This document shows positions 18,454 through 29,532 of a stretch of DNA of 64,000 nt, in pieces. Source of the DNA: an uncultured Clostridia bacterium (lineage in GTDB: Bacteria > Bacillota > Clostridia > Oscillospirales > Acutalibacteraceae); NCBI GenBank assembly GCA_947598155.1, contig CANQFC010000004.1:179792-243791 (forward strand), given 5' to 3'. The notes beneath the pieces were generated by a model. The model searched no databases and had not been told where the DNA came from. It saw only the letters and a program-made list of their open reading frames with translations. Each line of letters starts with the position of its first letter. The stretch's first letter is position 1. Both the position numbers and the translations under genes were made by a program.

Positions 18454-19419
18454 TTATTCCGTCATAACCTCTATGTATGAATTCGGCACGTTTTCCCCAG
18501 CGTATTTTCCCTCTCCGAAAATTCTTGACCGCATTATTACTCTGTCTTTATACGCGGAAATCATATATCCCTGCGTCATAGGTTTAAATTTGCCATGATT
18601 GATAACGCCTATCGTAGGGACGGAAAGCGCCTTGAAATTTCCGCAGTCCTCAAAGCTGTATTCGCTTGTGCAGTAGTGAAGGTGCCCTGTAATATAAAAT
18701 ACATTTTTACGAACAGAGAGGATTTTTTTCAGTTTTTCGGACTCCCTGCCCACAGAGCCACGCCATTTTCCCTTGCCGAGAAACGTTACGGGCAATCCGT
18801 TCGTGTGTTTCAAGGTTTGGTGGTTAAAGACAAACACAGGTTTTTCTGCCGGAGCTGAGAGAATATCGTTTTTCAGCCTTATAAGCTGTGAATCGCTTAT
18901 ATAAGAGGCCTCAAAAGTGGAGCGGTCCGTTCCCATCATAATAAACCTAAACCCGTTCAAATCCTTTTTGTGATAATAGCTGTCGCCGAAATGAGTGACG
19001 CCGTTTTCAAGAGAACCTACAAAATCTTGGAACCGTTTAAGCTGTTTTTTATAATTTCTGAGCCGAACATCGTGATTCCCCGAAACGGCAAACACGGACT
19101 TAACCGATTTTGCGCCGTCAATAAGCTTTTTTACAAGCTTATATTCGCATTTTGCCCCGTGCTCGGTAATATCCCCGCAGATAACTAAAGCGTCAATATT
19201 TTCCGCGTTTTTTAAGTCGTTGACCGCAGAATAAACACGGGCCGAGCGAAGAGGCGAATGAAAAGAAATCTGAGGGTCGCCCCAAACGGCGAAGGTCAAA
19301 AGCGCGTCTTCGTCGTTGAGTATCGGTGAAACGCATTTTTTAACCGTTTCCCTGCCGTTTGAAACCAGTCTTTGCAGGCCTTTTTCCATTTGAAGATATA
19401 AATAATTTGAAACGCCCAT
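18454..19419 (-). CDS. Calcineurin-like metallophosphoesterase
   Basis: This 321-residue protein has the metal-binding motifs in order: FAVWGDPQISFH (a D-x-Q variant of D-x-H), ICGDITEHG, VSGNHDVR, FVFNHQTL and ITGHLHYC. There is no signal peptide or membrane helix, so it is probably cytoplasmic. Family members hydrolyse phosphomono- or diesters. The D-x-Q replacement in the first motif is seen in some subfamilies, such as purple acid phosphatase-like or CpdA-like groups. It is monocistronic, and its substrate cannot be told from sequence. Confidence 0.85.
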   Translation of the reverse strand: MGVSNYLYLQMEKGLQRLVSNGRETVKKCVSPILNDEDALLTFAVWGDPQISFHSPLRSARVYSAVNDLKNAENIDALVICGDITEHGAKCEYKLVKKLIDGAKSVKSVFAVSGNHDVRLRNYKKQLKRFQDFVGSLENGVTHFGDSYYHKKDLNGFRFIMMGTDRSTFEASYISDSQLIRLKNDILSAPAEKPVFVFNHQTLKHTNGLPVTFLGKGKWRGSVGRESEKLKKILSVRKNVFYITGHLHYCTSEYSFEDCGNFKALSVPTIGVINHGKFKPMTQGYMISAYKDRVIMRSRIFGEGKYAGENVPNSYIEVMTE

Positions 19420-19621
19420 ACATTTTCCGCCTTTCGTAATTAAATAATAATTACAACTTTTCCTTTTCCCTTTGCTATTATTTTAACATATCAATTCAAA
19501 CGAGTCAATTATTAAAAATAATCCTTCTGTTTTTAGCCTGAATTTATTGCTTAATTTATATTTTTGTGTTATAATTACAGGAAATATTTGTAAACAAACT
19601 ATGAATTAAAAAAAGCAGGTA

Positions 19622-19672
19622 TTGACTATCGGTCATTTTGTGCTATAATTTATTTTAATGACTGTCGGTCAG
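19622..19672 (+). promoter_or_regulatory. atp operon promoter flanked by two TGAC-N5-GTCA boxes
   Basis: The promoter is TTGACT (19622-19627), 16 bp, TATAAT (19644-19649). TGACTATCGGTCA (19623-19635) overlaps the -35. Its near-copy TGACTGTCGGTCA (19659-19671) lies just past the -10, 36 bp away. Each box is a palindrome with TGAC and GTCA arms, the style of TetR-family operators. The predicted effect is repression of the whole ATP synthase operon by an unidentified dimeric regulator. Confidence 0.7.
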
Positions 19673-19700
19673 TTCTTAAACCGAAAGGAGCTCTCGCATT

Positions 19701-20108
19701 ATGAAACGCCTGAGCGATGAAATAAAACGCGAAATATCCTATATCACTGCGTGGATTGTAATTCTAAGCGCGGTAATGCAGGGCGTAATTTTAATACTGC
19801 ATTTTTTCGGCGTTGCCAAGTGGAATTACACTTGCGCGCTCGGTAATTTGCTCGGCGCAGTATTTTCGGTTTTAAATTATGTTATTTTGGGATTTACGGT
19901 TGAAAATGCAGTAAATAAAGAGGAAAAAAAGGCTCAGGCGTCAATTCGCGTTTCAAGAATGCTCCGCAACCTGATGATAGCCGTAATCGTTATTATAGGT
20001 ATTTACGCTCCTGTGTTTAACGTTTGGACTGTTGCCCTGCCGTTCTTTTTCCCGAAAATCGGCATAGTTCTGCGCTCAAAATTTATGGAAAAGCAAAATA
20101 ACGAATAA
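19701..20108 (+). CDS. atpI: ATP synthase subunit I (AtpI-like)
   Basis: This 135-residue membrane protein has four hydrophobic helices (about 18-38, 45-66, 90-110, 113-128). It lies first in the atp operon, 15 bp before atpB. AtpI homologues help assemble the c-ring and can assist ion (Mg2+/Ca2+) handling; sequence conservation is low, so the call rests on position and topology. Start ATG 19701 follows AAAGGAGCTC. It is transcribed from the operator-flanked promoter just upstream. Confidence 0.75.
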   Translation: MKRLSDEIKREISYITAWIVILSAVMQGVILILHFFGVAKWNYTCALGNLLGAVFSVLNYVILGFTVENAVNKEEKKAQASIRVSRMLRNLMIAVIVIIGIYAPVFNVWTVALPFFFPKIGIVLRSKFMEKQNNE

Positions 20109-20123
20109 AGAGGTGTAAAAAAT

Positions 20124-21020
20124 ATGGTTGGGAGTCGGCGTTTCCGTGTAATAGACGCTTTTCTGATTATTATGATGATATTGCCGATGGTTTTCGCCGT
20201 CGTTCTAAAAATTCTTACAAATCCCGAATCCGAGGGTATTGCGATTTCGGGAGCTCTCGTCTATTTTACAATACCGATGCCAAAATGGGATTTACCGATT
20301 ACCGAATCGCAGGTAAATTCGTGGCTCGTAATGATTTCGGTTTTGGGGCTGTGTCTGTATTTAACGCACGGGCTCTCTCCTAAGGCCGATACAAAGCGCC
20401 AGCATTTGGCCGAATTTATCGTGAATAAGACGGAATCGCTCGTTCACGAAAATATGGGTGAATTTTTCGGCGGGTTTGCCCCGTTTATCGGCGCAATCCT
20501 CGCGCTTTCGGCGTTTTCGTCGCTTTCGTCGCTTTTGGGTATTTTCCCTCCGACATCCGACTTAAACGTTATTGCGGGGTGGGCGGTTCTTGTCTTCCTG
20601 CTGATAACCTATTACAAGCTAAAGTGCGGATTCGTCTATTACGTCAAAAGCTTTACCGAGCCTATCGCGATTTTAACGCCGTTCAACATTATAGGTGAAA
20701 TCGCTACGCCCGTTTCAATGACGTTCCGTCACTACGGCAACATTGTTTCGGGCTCGGTTATCTCGGCGCTTATCGCGGCGGGGCTAAGGATTCTCTCTTC
20801 CTGGATTTTTGGCTGGCTTCCTGGGAAAATCGGGGAATTTCCGTTCCTGAGAATAGGTCTTCCCGCTGTTTTTTCCGTTTATTTCGATATTTTCAGCGGA
20901 TGTTTACAGGCGTTCATCTTCTCAATACTTACAATGATAAATATTTCGGGCGCGTTTGATTTTAATATATATACAGCCCGAAAAAATAAAAAACTAAGCA
21001 AAAAACAAAAAGCAAATTAA
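20124..21020 (+). CDS. atpB: F-type ATP synthase subunit a
   Basis: This 298-residue integral membrane stator forms the ion half-channels. The essential arginine is R202 in the segment PVSMTFRHYGNIVSG, followed by conserved Asn206. Six or so hydrophobic helices are present, and the C-terminus is basic (ARKNKKLSKKQK). It is slightly longer than usual (about 230-280) because of an extended N-terminus. The spacing to atpE is 18 bp with a GGAGGT site. Na+ rather than H+ coupling is suggested by the partner c subunit. Confidence 0.96.
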   Translation: MVGSRRFRVIDAFLIIMMILPMVFAVVLKILTNPESEGIAISGALVYFTIPMPKWDLPITESQVNSWLVMISVLGLCLYLTHGLSPKADTKRQHLAEFIVNKTESLVHENMGEFFGGFAPFIGAILALSAFSSLSSLLGIFPPTSDLNVIAGWAVLVFLLITYYKLKCGFVYYVKSFTEPIAILTPFNIIGEIATPVSMTFRHYGNIVSGSVISALIAAGLRILSSWIFGWLPGKIGEFPFLRIGLPAVFSVYFDIFSGCLQAFIFSILTMINISGAFDFNIYTARKNKKLSKKQKAN

Positions 21021-21338
<318 letters not shown>

Positions 21339-21375
21339 GCAATCCATCGCCCCGTCTGTAAACATTTTTAAAAGC

Positions 21376-21405
21376 GGATACGGGGCATATCCTTATTGAA
21401 TGGGA
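21376..21405 (+). repeat. Short GGGGCAN-CC-TTATTGAA repeat between atpE and atpF
   Basis: GATACGGGGCATATCCTTATTGAATGGGAG resembles the tail of the dispersed repeat and runs directly into the atpF ribosome site (GGGAG). Confidence 0.5.
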
Positions 21406-21416
21406 GTGAACCTTAA

Positions 21417-21923
21417 ATGCAGACCCTGGAAATCATATCGGTAAATATCTGGCAGATTTTGATTTCCCTTGCGAACCTGGTAATACTCTTCCTCTTGATG
21501 AAAAAGTTTCTTTATAAGCCCGTTCACAAAATGCTTGACGAGCGTCAAAAGGCTATTGACGGGCAATATAAAGAAGCAGACGAGGCAAAGCGTATTGCAA
21601 ATGAAGAGCGTGAAGAATGGGAGCAGAAAATGCAGAGCGCCAATACCGAGGCAAATGAAATTTTGCAAAATGCGGCGGACAATGCGTCCAGGCGCGGCGA
21701 AGCTATAATTGCAGACGCAAAGAACAAGGCGGACGGAATAGTCCGCGCCGCCGAAAGCGAAGCCGAACTTCAGCGCATTAAAGCGGCTGACGATATTAAG
21801 AGCGATATTGTTGATATTTCTGCCGTCCTCACCGAAAAACTGCTTTCCCGTGAAATAAATACAGACGACCACAAAGCCTTTATTGACTCTTTTATTGAAG
21901 ATATAGGTGAAGGTAATGAGTAA
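21417..21923 (+). CDS. atpF: F-type ATP synthase subunit b
   Basis: This 168-residue protein has one N-terminal membrane helix (about 9-28: NIWQILISLANLVILFLLM). A long charged amphipathic helix follows, which dimerises as the peripheral stalk. The KKFLYKPVHKMLDERQKAID segment is the typical tether region. Start ATG 21417 follows GGGAGTG. Its end overlaps atpH by 8 bp. The 78-bp gap before it carries one of the short dispersed hairpin motifs. Confidence 0.95.
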   Translation: MQTLEIISVNIWQILISLANLVILFLLMKKFLYKPVHKMLDERQKAIDGQYKEADEAKRIANEEREEWEQKMQSANTEANEILQNAADNASRRGEAIIADAKNKADGIVRAAESEAELQRIKAADDIKSDIVDISAVLTEKLLSREINTDDHKAFIDSFIEDIGEGNE

Positions 21924-22446
21924 TATTTGTAAAGAATACGGCGACGCTCTTTTTGCATTGGGACTTGAATATAATTCTCTTGACGAAATAAACGGCGACC
22001 TTAATTTTATTGAGGAAGTATTTGAAAAGACGCCGGAATATTCCGCTTTTTTGCAAAGTCCGAGCATTTCAAAAGCCGAAAGGCTAAAAGCAGTAAACGA
22101 CGCGTTTTCCGGCTGTGTTTCGGAATTTGCCGTATCGTTTTTGTCAATTCTATGTGAAAAGGGCAAGGCTTCCATGTTCTGCGAATGCGCAAATGAATTC
22201 AGGAAGCTTTACGAAGAAAGTAAAAATATTTCTCTCGCAAGGGTTTACAGCGCAGTTCCTTTAAGCGAAGAGCAAAAGGAACGATTAAAAGCAAATTTGG
22301 AAAAGCAAAGCGGACATTCCGTTAAACTAGAATGTTTTATTGATAAGGCACTTCTCGGCGGCGTGCTTATAGATATAGACGGCACGCAAATTGACGGCAC
22401 TCTTAAACGCCGTTTACATGAGATTAAGGAAGTGATGAATAAATGA
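21916..22446 (+). CDS. atpH: F-type ATP synthase subunit delta
   Basis: This 176-residue OSCP/delta subunit connects the b stalk to the top of the alpha3beta3 head. The N-terminal helical bundle ([22 protein letters not shown]) and C-terminal segment ([29 protein letters not shown]) fit the family. I start at ATG 21916, inside the end of atpF; a GTG nine bases upstream is in frame but not needed. The TGA stop overlaps the atpA ATG (AAATGA), indicating tight coupling. Confidence 0.95.
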   Translation: MSNICKEYGDALFALGLEYNSLDEINGDLNFIEEVFEKTPEYSAFLQSPSISKAERLKAVNDAFSGCVSEFAVSFLSILCEKGKASMFCECANEFRKLYEESKNISLARVYSAVPLSEEQKERLKANLEKQSGHSVKLECFIDKALLGGVLIDIDGTQIDGTLKRRLHEIKEVMNK

Positions 22447-23936
22447 GTCAGAAAACTGACGAAATCAGCAGTATCTTAAAAGAACAAATAAAGAATTACA
22501 AGGCCCGCGTTGAGATGACCGAAACGGGCACTGTAATACTTGTAGGCGACGGTATTGCGCGGGTTTACGGCCTTAGGAACTGTATGGCTAACGAACTTTT
22601 GGAATTTGACGACGGAAGCTTCGGTATGGCTCAGAATCTTGAGGAGGACAGCGTTTCCGTTGCGGTGCTTTCCAACCAAAACAACATCCGCGAAGGCTCG
22701 ACGGTACGCAGAACCGGCAAGGTTTTGTCCGTTCCCGTCGGCGAAGGGTTTCTCGGCAGAATCGTTGATGTACTCGGTAACCCCATTGACGGCAAAGGCC
22801 CCATTGAAAGCGCGGGTACGCGCCCGATTGAGTCTGAAGCGCCGGGAATTATTGAAAGAAAAGGCGTCAGCGTACCTCTTCAAACGGGAATTAAAGCTAT
22901 TGACAGTATGATTCCCATTGGCCGCGGCCAGCGTGAACTTATCATCGGCGACAGGCAGACCGGTAAAACCGAAATCGCCATAGACACTATTATAAATCAG
23001 AAAAATACAGACGTTATCTGTATTTACGTCGCTATCGGTCAAAAGAGCACGTCGGTAGTTCAGCTCGCTCAGGAGCTTACAAAGGCGGGCGCTATGGATT
23101 ACACTATAATTGTATCGGCGTCAGCCTCTGAAAGCGCTCCTCTCCAATACGTCGCCCCCTATTCCGGCTGCGCAATGGCAGAGTATTTCAGAGAGCTCGG
23201 CAGAGATGTTCTGATAATTTACGACGACCTTTCTAAGCACGCGGTAGCATACCGTGCGCTCTCACTTCTTATCCGCCGTCCGCCCGGACGCGAGGCCTAT
23301 CCCGGCGACGTTTTCTACCTGCACTCAAGACTTCTTGAAAGAGCGGCGTGCGTTGCACCCGAATACGGCGGAGGTTCAATTACCGCGCTGCCGATTATCG
23401 AAACGCAGGCAGGCGACGTTTCGGCATATATTCCGACTAATGTAATTTCAATTACGGACGGTCAGATTTTCCTTGAAACGGAGCTTTTCCATTCGGGAAT
23501 TATGCCCGCTATAAACCCCGGCATTTCCGTAAGCCGAGTTGGCGGCGCCGCGCAGCTTAAAGCTATGAAAAAGGTATCCGGCGAATTAAAGCTCCTTTAT
23601 TCGCAGTACAGGGAGCTTCAGGCGTTTGCCCAGTTCGGCAGTGATCTTGACGCCGACACAAAGGCTCGGTTGGCGCTGGGCGAAAGAATTGTCGAGGTCT
23701 TAAAGCAAAACAGAAATTCACCCGTAAGAGCGGGCTGTCAGGTCGCCATTGTTTACGCAGTAATTAACGGTTACCTTGACAATGTAGCGGTTAAAGACGT
23801 ACACCAATATGAAAAAGACCTGTTCGCCTGTCTTGAAAATAAATACAGCGACCTTCTCAACCGTTTTGAAAGCGGATATTACGAAGAATCAGACGTTGAA
23901 ACGCTTAAAAAGGCGCTCAGCGAAGTGCAGAGGTGA
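22443..23936 (+). CDS. atpA: F-type ATP synthase subunit alpha
   Basis: This 497-residue non-catalytic nucleotide-binding subunit is normal in length. Walker A is GDRQTGKTE (about 169-177). The segment [18 protein letters not shown] and the arginine finger region [15 protein letters not shown] are conserved. The N-terminal beta barrel ([17 protein letters not shown]) is present. It overlaps atpH by 4 bp and is followed by atpG after 6 bp. Nothing is unusual. Confidence 0.98.
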   Translation: MSQKTDEISSILKEQIKNYKARVEMTETGTVILVGDGIARVYGLRNCMANELLEFDDGSFGMAQNLEEDSVSVAVLSNQNNIREGSTVRRTGKVLSVPVGEGFLGRIVDVLGNPIDGKGPIESAGTRPIESEAPGIIERKGVSVPLQTGIKAIDSMIPIGRGQRELIIGDRQTGKTEIAIDTIINQKNTDVICIYVAIGQKSTSVVQLAQELTKAGAMDYTIIVSASASESAPLQYVAPYSGCAMAEYFRELGRDVLIIYDDLSKHAVAYRALSLLIRRPPGREAYPGDVFYLHSRLLERAACVAPEYGGGSITALPIIETQAGDVSAYIPTNVISITDGQIFLETELFHSGIMPAINPGISVSRVGGAAQLKAMKKVSGELKLLYSQYRELQAFAQFGSDLDADTKARLALGERIVEVLKQNRNSPVRAGCQVAIVYAVINGYLDNVAVKDVHQYEKDLFACLENKYSDLLNRFESGYYEESDVETLKKALSEVQR

Positions 23937-23942
23937 TAGAGC

Positions 23943-26158
<2,216 letters not shown>

Positions 26159-26168
26159 AATAACCAAG

Positions 26169-26240
26169 AAAGGAGCGGTACGGCATACAAAATGAACTTT
26201 ATTGTCGTTTTGCGAGGCGCCATACCGCAGGGCAAATGAA
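26169..26240 (+). other. Intercistronic hairpin with micro-ORF before atpC
   Basis: GCGGTACGGC (26175-26184) can pair with GCCATACCGC (26219-26228) with one mismatch. A 15-codon frame (ATG 26192 to TGA 26239) runs through the loop and stops one base before the atpC ATG at 26241. AAAGGAG lies at 26169-26175. This could couple or attenuate epsilon synthesis; it is a structural inference only. Confidence 0.5.
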
Positions 26241-26504
26241 ATGAACACATTTTTACTTGTTATAGCGTCCCCCGATGGCAACAGCTTTGAGGGTGAGGCG
26301 ACAGGGATTTACCTTAGAGGAAGCGAAGGCGACTTAGCGGTTTTGGCGCGCCATATCCCGTTTGTGACGGCGGTTGTGCCGTGCGACTGTAAAATTACAC
26401 TTTCGGACGGCACTGAGAGAACTGGCCATACGGACGGCGGTATTCTCACCGTTGCCGAGGACAAGGTAACGCTCCTCTCAGGCTCTTTTGCTTGGAATGA
26501 ATAA
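26241..26504 (+). CDS. atpC: F-type ATP synthase subunit epsilon, short form lacking the C-terminal helical domain
   Basis: This 87-residue protein is only the N-terminal beta-sandwich of epsilon (FLLVIASPDGNSFEGEATGIYLRGSEGDLAVLARH...). It ends right after HTDGGILTVAEDKVTLLSGSFAWNE. Typical bacterial epsilon is 130-140 residues, with two C-terminal helices that inhibit ATP hydrolysis and, in some species, bind ATP. Here the stop is followed at once by the operon terminator, with no remnant of the missing helices downstream. The start at ATG 26241 is chosen by homology; an upstream in-frame TTG would add residues unlike epsilon. Confidence 0.92.
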   Translation: MNTFLLVIASPDGNSFEGEATGIYLRGSEGDLAVLARHIPFVTAVVPCDCKITLSDGTERTGHTDGGILTVAEDKVTLLSGSFAWNE

Positions 26505-26515
26505 CATAATTCCGC

Positions 26516-26552
26516 AAAAAACGGGCAGACTTAAAGTCTGTCCGTTTTTATT
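26516..26552. terminator. Terminator of the atp operon (bidirectional)
   Basis: The stem AAAAACGGGCAGAC / GTCTGTCCGTTTTT has a TTAAA loop, with A and T tracts on both sides. It can serve atp on the plus strand and the convergent symporter on the minus strand. Confidence 0.92.
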
Positions 26553-26586
26553 AATCTCTTTTTAATTTAATACCGTTAAATCCGCG

Positions 26587-28038
26587 TTATTCCGCGATTG
26601 TACCCGCTTTTTCTCTGCGCTCACGAAGATCAGATTCAACCTTAGCGCGCTCTTCGGGGGTATAGCGTATAAACAGCAACGGAATAATATAAAGCAACGA
26701 GGCGAGCGCCGGAGTCAAAATTACAAGCGGCCAAATCCATTTGTCAAAAGCGGCAGTCTGCGTTCCGACATAGATTATTCCCTCGGCGTCGGGAACCGCG
26801 TTGTATTTTAAAAGGTGCAGTGCAAGCGTGGCAAGCCCCGCGGTAATTCCGCTAGAAATTTTTGTAAATGAGGTTTGCATTGAAAATGTAATTCCCTCGG
26901 TGCGTTTGCCCGTTTTCCACTCCATATAGTCAACGCTGTCGCAGAAAATTGAGGTCTGCGCTATTGACAAAGCTCCCATCGGAATTGAGCCTATGCCCAT
27001 AATCATCATTGATACCCAAAGCATTTTGCCTTGATAACCTACAAAATAGGCGATAACACGAAAGACAATGTTTACCGACTGCATAAATATCAGCGCGTTA
27101 ACATAGCCCTTGCATAGTTTCTTGATTTTATCCGCCAGCATCATACCGATGAATCCCGGCACGGAAGTTACCGCAAAATAGACCGTGGTAAGACCTAACG
27201 CCCCTACAAAGCTGAATATGCCCTCCGATGAGATAAAATCTGCGGGAATTTCATATTTAAAGAAATATGTTACAAGATTGCCGCCGAATCCGACCGCGCC
27301 CAGAAGATTGGAAAGCGTTACAAGCATCAGCATTTTATTTTTAAACAGGAGCGAAAAGCTCTCGAGCATTGACTCCTGACGTGTTGATGTCAAAACACGC
27401 ACTCTCTCCTGCGCCAAATATGAACGGTAGCTTATCATAGCTCCGCCAAGACCAAATATAATGGCAAACACAAGAGTCATCAACCGCATTGAGGCGCCCG
27501 TTGCATTCGCTATCATTTCAAGCGCCATCGGAATAACCGTGCTGAACACTCCGTAGAATATAGAGCCTATCGTTCTTGCCCACTGAACAAATCTGTCACG
27601 CTCGCCGCTGTCCGGAGAAACAGACGCCGTTATTCCCCAAATTGCGACGTCCTGAACGGTATATGCCAAATCCCACGAAATATACATTATAACAAAATAA
27701 GCGACTCTAAGCCACAAAAGCTCTTCCTTTGTTGAGAATACGACAAACAGAAGAACCGTAAAAACGCCCACAGGCAAAGGAGTATATTTCAAAAACGGCC
27801 TCAGTTTTTCACCGTTTTTGAAAGTGTGTTTATCAATAAACGAGCCTACCAAGGGGTCGTTTACTCCGTCCCACACTTTCATAACAACAAGCAACGCCGA
27901 AACGACTATCGCGGGAAACAGCGCAATATCGGTCATAAAATATGTAAAGAACGACGCGCCGATAAGCGAATAAACAAGGTTTTGCCCCGAAAGTCCCGCG
28001 TAATAATTAACCTTTTCCTTCGTGCTTATGTATTTCAT
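26587..28038 (-). CDS. GPH-family sugar:cation symporter (MelB-like MFS)
   Basis: This 483-residue protein has twelve hydrophobic helices and the GPH family signature. KVWDGVNDPLVGSFIDKH near residues 53-70 carries the Asp and Asn of the cation site. The loop GEKLRPFLKYTPLP and GSIPMGALSIAQTSIFCDSVDYMEWKTGKRTEG in the second half also fit. Members import galactosides, glucuronides or other oligosaccharides with Na+ or H+. In this genome a Na+ ATPase and a family 2 glycosidase are nearby, but not in the same operon. RBS AAAGGAG precedes ATG 28038. The substrate is unknown. Confidence 0.9.
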   Translation of the reverse strand: MKYISTKEKVNYYAGLSGQNLVYSLIGASFFTYFMTDIALFPAIVVSALLVVMKVWDGVNDPLVGSFIDKHTFKNGEKLRPFLKYTPLPVGVFTVLLFVVFSTKEELLWLRVAYFVIMYISWDLAYTVQDVAIWGITASVSPDSGERDRFVQWARTIGSIFYGVFSTVIPMALEMIANATGASMRLMTLVFAIIFGLGGAMISYRSYLAQERVRVLTSTRQESMLESFSLLFKNKMLMLVTLSNLLGAVGFGGNLVTYFFKYEIPADFISSEGIFSFVGALGLTTVYFAVTSVPGFIGMMLADKIKKLCKGYVNALIFMQSVNIVFRVIAYFVGYQGKMLWVSMMIMGIGSIPMGALSIAQTSIFCDSVDYMEWKTGKRTEGITFSMQTSFTKISSGITAGLATLALHLLKYNAVPDAEGIIYVGTQTAAFDKWIWPLVILTPALASLLYIIPLLFIRYTPEERAKVESDLRERREKAGTIAE

Positions 28039-28062
28039 AACGCACTCTCCTTTTCACAATAC

Positions 28063-28092
28063 AATTACGAATCAATCCCCTTATTGAATACC
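28063..28092 (+). repeat. Short dispersed motif (tail type) upstream of the symporter
   Basis: CAATTACGAATCAATCCCCTTATTGAATAC matches the tail block of the dispersed repeat and lies in the leader of the minus-strand symporter gene, in opposite orientation. Confidence 0.45.
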
Positions 28093-28192
28093 TTTATTTT
28101 ACCACAAACTAAAATTAACACAATACAATTAAAAATATTTCTTGTATAAATATTCCGTCATTTTTTTGGCAGATGTTTTTGCCGAAAAAGAC

Positions 28193-28221
28193 TTGACATT
28201 ATTTTAGCTGTGATATATAAT
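28193..28221 (+). promoter_or_regulatory. Promoter of tRNA-Gln
   Basis: TTGACA (28193-28198), 17-bp spacer and TATAAT (28216-28221) form a consensus sigma-A promoter 28 bp before the tRNA. Confidence 0.88.
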
Positions 28222-28249
28222 ATCATACGCGGTTAAGAAAACTGAATAC

Positions 28250-28323
28250 AGCGGTATTGTGTAATGGTAGCACAGCGGACTCTGACTCCGTATGTGGAGG
28301 TTCGAATCCTTCTACCGCTGCCA
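28250..28323 (+). tRNA. tRNA-Gln (anticodon CTG)
   Basis: The acceptor AGCGGTA pairs with TACCGCT, followed by G and an encoded CCA. The D arm contains TAATGGTAGCAC. The anticodon stem GCGGA/TCCGT holds the loop CTCTGAC, giving anticodon CTG (reads CAG). The T arm has TTCGAAT. All stems pair well. It is monocistronic with its own promoter and terminator. Confidence 0.95.
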
Positions 28324-28327
28324 AGCG

Positions 28328-28361
28328 TCGGAGCAAAGCCTACTTTGCTCCGATTTTTTTG
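28328..28361 (+). terminator. Terminator of tRNA-Gln
   Basis: The 11-bp stem TCGGAGCAAAG / CTTTGCTCCGA is followed by seven T. Confidence 0.93.
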
Positions 28362-28421
28362 TTTTTACTGTTACGGACAAAAATTTTTTGTCTGTTGGCA
28401 AAAGGTTTTTTAAATTAAATA

Positions 28422-28468
28422 TTGACAATATTTCCAAATTATGTATAATTATTTTATAATAATTACAA
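28422..28468 (+). promoter_or_regulatory. Promoter and Per/Fur box of the PerR-like gene
   Basis: TTGACA (28422-28427), 16 bp, TATAAT (28444-28449). Right after it, TTATAATAATTACAA (28454-28468) matches the PerR box TTATAATNATTATAA at all but one fixed position. This predicts autoregulation by the Fur-family product and probably control of the downstream rubrerythrin/rubredoxin genes. Confidence 0.82.
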
Positions 28469-28498
28469 GTTAACATTTATTTTAATTTGGTGGTAGCT

Positions 28499-28900
28499 AT
28501 GAATACACGGCAAATTTCTGAAATTTTTAAAAGCAAGGGTATTAAGCTTACCCCACAGCGCATAGCTGTTTACAAATTTGTTAAAGAAAATCCGATTCAT
28601 CCGGACGCGTTAACGGTATACGAAAAAATGATTGAAAACAACCCGTCTTTTTCAAAAACGACCGTTTATAACTGCTTGCAAACGCTTACCGAATGCGGGC
28701 TTTTAACCCCTGTCTGCATTGATAAGGATAAAATTCGATATGACGCGGACACGTCGTTTCACGGCCATTTTAAATGCTCAAAATGCGGTGAAATTTACGA
28801 TTTTAAATGTACGGATAATGAAACGTTCGGAATAGACGGCTTTGAGGTCGAGCAAAAAGATTTATATTACAGCGGAATTTGCAAACGCTGTAAAAAATAA
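28499..28900 (+). CDS. perR: Fur-family peroxide/metal regulator (PerR-like)
   Basis: This 133-residue protein has an N-terminal winged helix (FKSKGIKLTPQRIAVYKFVKEN...SFSKTTVYNCLQTLTECGLL). The metal-sensing half has DTSFHGHFKCSKCGEIYDF and a second CxxC in GICKRCKK. The two CxxC pairs form the structural zinc site of PerR/Fur. The start ATG 28499 follows GGTGG. A Per-box-like operator overlaps the transcription start. Its neighbours (rubrerythrin, rubredoxin, FprA) make PerR the most likely subtype, but Fur or Zur cannot be excluded by sequence alone. Confidence 0.87.
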   Translation: MNTRQISEIFKSKGIKLTPQRIAVYKFVKENPIHPDALTVYEKMIENNPSFSKTTVYNCLQTLTECGLLTPVCIDKDKIRYDADTSFHGHFKCSKCGEIYDFKCTDNETFGIDGFEVEQKDLYYSGICKRCKK

Positions 28901-28927
28901 AAATTTTATTTAAAAGGAGTAAATATT

Positions 28928-29467
28928 ATGGCAAAAAAATATTACTGCCCCGTATGCGGTTATGAAAGCGACGAACCTATTGAGGTTTGCCCCATCTGCA
29001 AAGCAAAAATGGCTGTAAGAGAAGAAGGCGGCGAAATGGCATGGGCTGCCGAGCACGTTGTAGGCATTGTTGACGGAGTCGATGAAAAAATAGTTCAGGG
29101 TCTTCGCGACAATTTCAACGGCGAATGTTCAGAAGTAGGTATGTACCTTGCAATGTCAAGAGTAGCATTTAGAGAGGGCTACCCTGAAATCGGCCTTTAT
29201 TGGGAAAAAGCCGCTTTGGAAGAGGCGGAGCACGCAGCTAAATTTGCCGAGATGCTCGGCGAGGTTGTTACCGACTCAACGAAGAAAAATCTTGAAATGA
29301 GAGTTGCCGCAGAAAACGGCGCAACATTGGGTAAAACGCAGCTTGCTAAAATGGCAAAAGAACAGGGTCTTGACGCCATTCACGACACAGTTCACGAAAT
29401 GGCAAGGGACGAGGCGAGACACGGAAAGGCGTTTGCCGGTCTTCTTAAAAGATATTTCGGCGAATAA
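28928..29467 (+). CDS. Reverse rubrerythrin (N-terminal rubredoxin domain + ferritin-like diiron domain)
   Basis: This 179-residue protein begins with a rubredoxin-like zinc/iron knuckle, [24 protein letters not shown]. The four-helix ferritin-like domain follows, carrying Glu and ExxH ligands ([44 protein letters not shown]). Classical rubrerythrins have the rubredoxin part at the C-terminus, so this is the reverse type seen in Clostridia, which reduces H2O2 to water with electrons from rubredoxin/NADH. A strong AAAAGGAGT ribosome site precedes it. It lies 27 bp after the PerR-like gene, so it is probably in its operon. Confidence 0.94.
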   Translation: MAKKYYCPVCGYESDEPIEVCPICKAKMAVREEGGEMAWAAEHVVGIVDGVDEKIVQGLRDNFNGECSEVGMYLAMSRVAFREGYPEIGLYWEKAALEEAEHAAKFAEMLGEVVTDSTKKNLEMRVAAENGATLGKTQLAKMAKEQGLDAIHDTVHEMARDEARHGKAFAGLLKRYFGE

Positions 29468-29488
29468 TTATTTAAAATAAGCAAAATA

Positions 29489-29520
29489 TAATTACGGGGG
29501 CAAGCCCCTTATTGAATGAG
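29489..29520 (+). repeat. Short hairpin motif GGGGGCAAGCCCC-TTATTGAATG upstream of rubredoxin
   Basis: ATTACGGGGGCAAGCCCCTTATTGAATGAG is the best-preserved short copy of the dispersed tail: a GGGGC/GCCCC hairpin running straight into the rubredoxin Shine-Dalgarno GGAGGT. Confidence 0.55.
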
Positions 29521-29532
29521 GGAGGTAATTTT

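Noticed and set aside
21393..22175. Minus-strand open frame of 260 codons opposite atpF/atpH
   Set aside because: It is a shadow of well-conserved ATP synthase genes, with no start signal.
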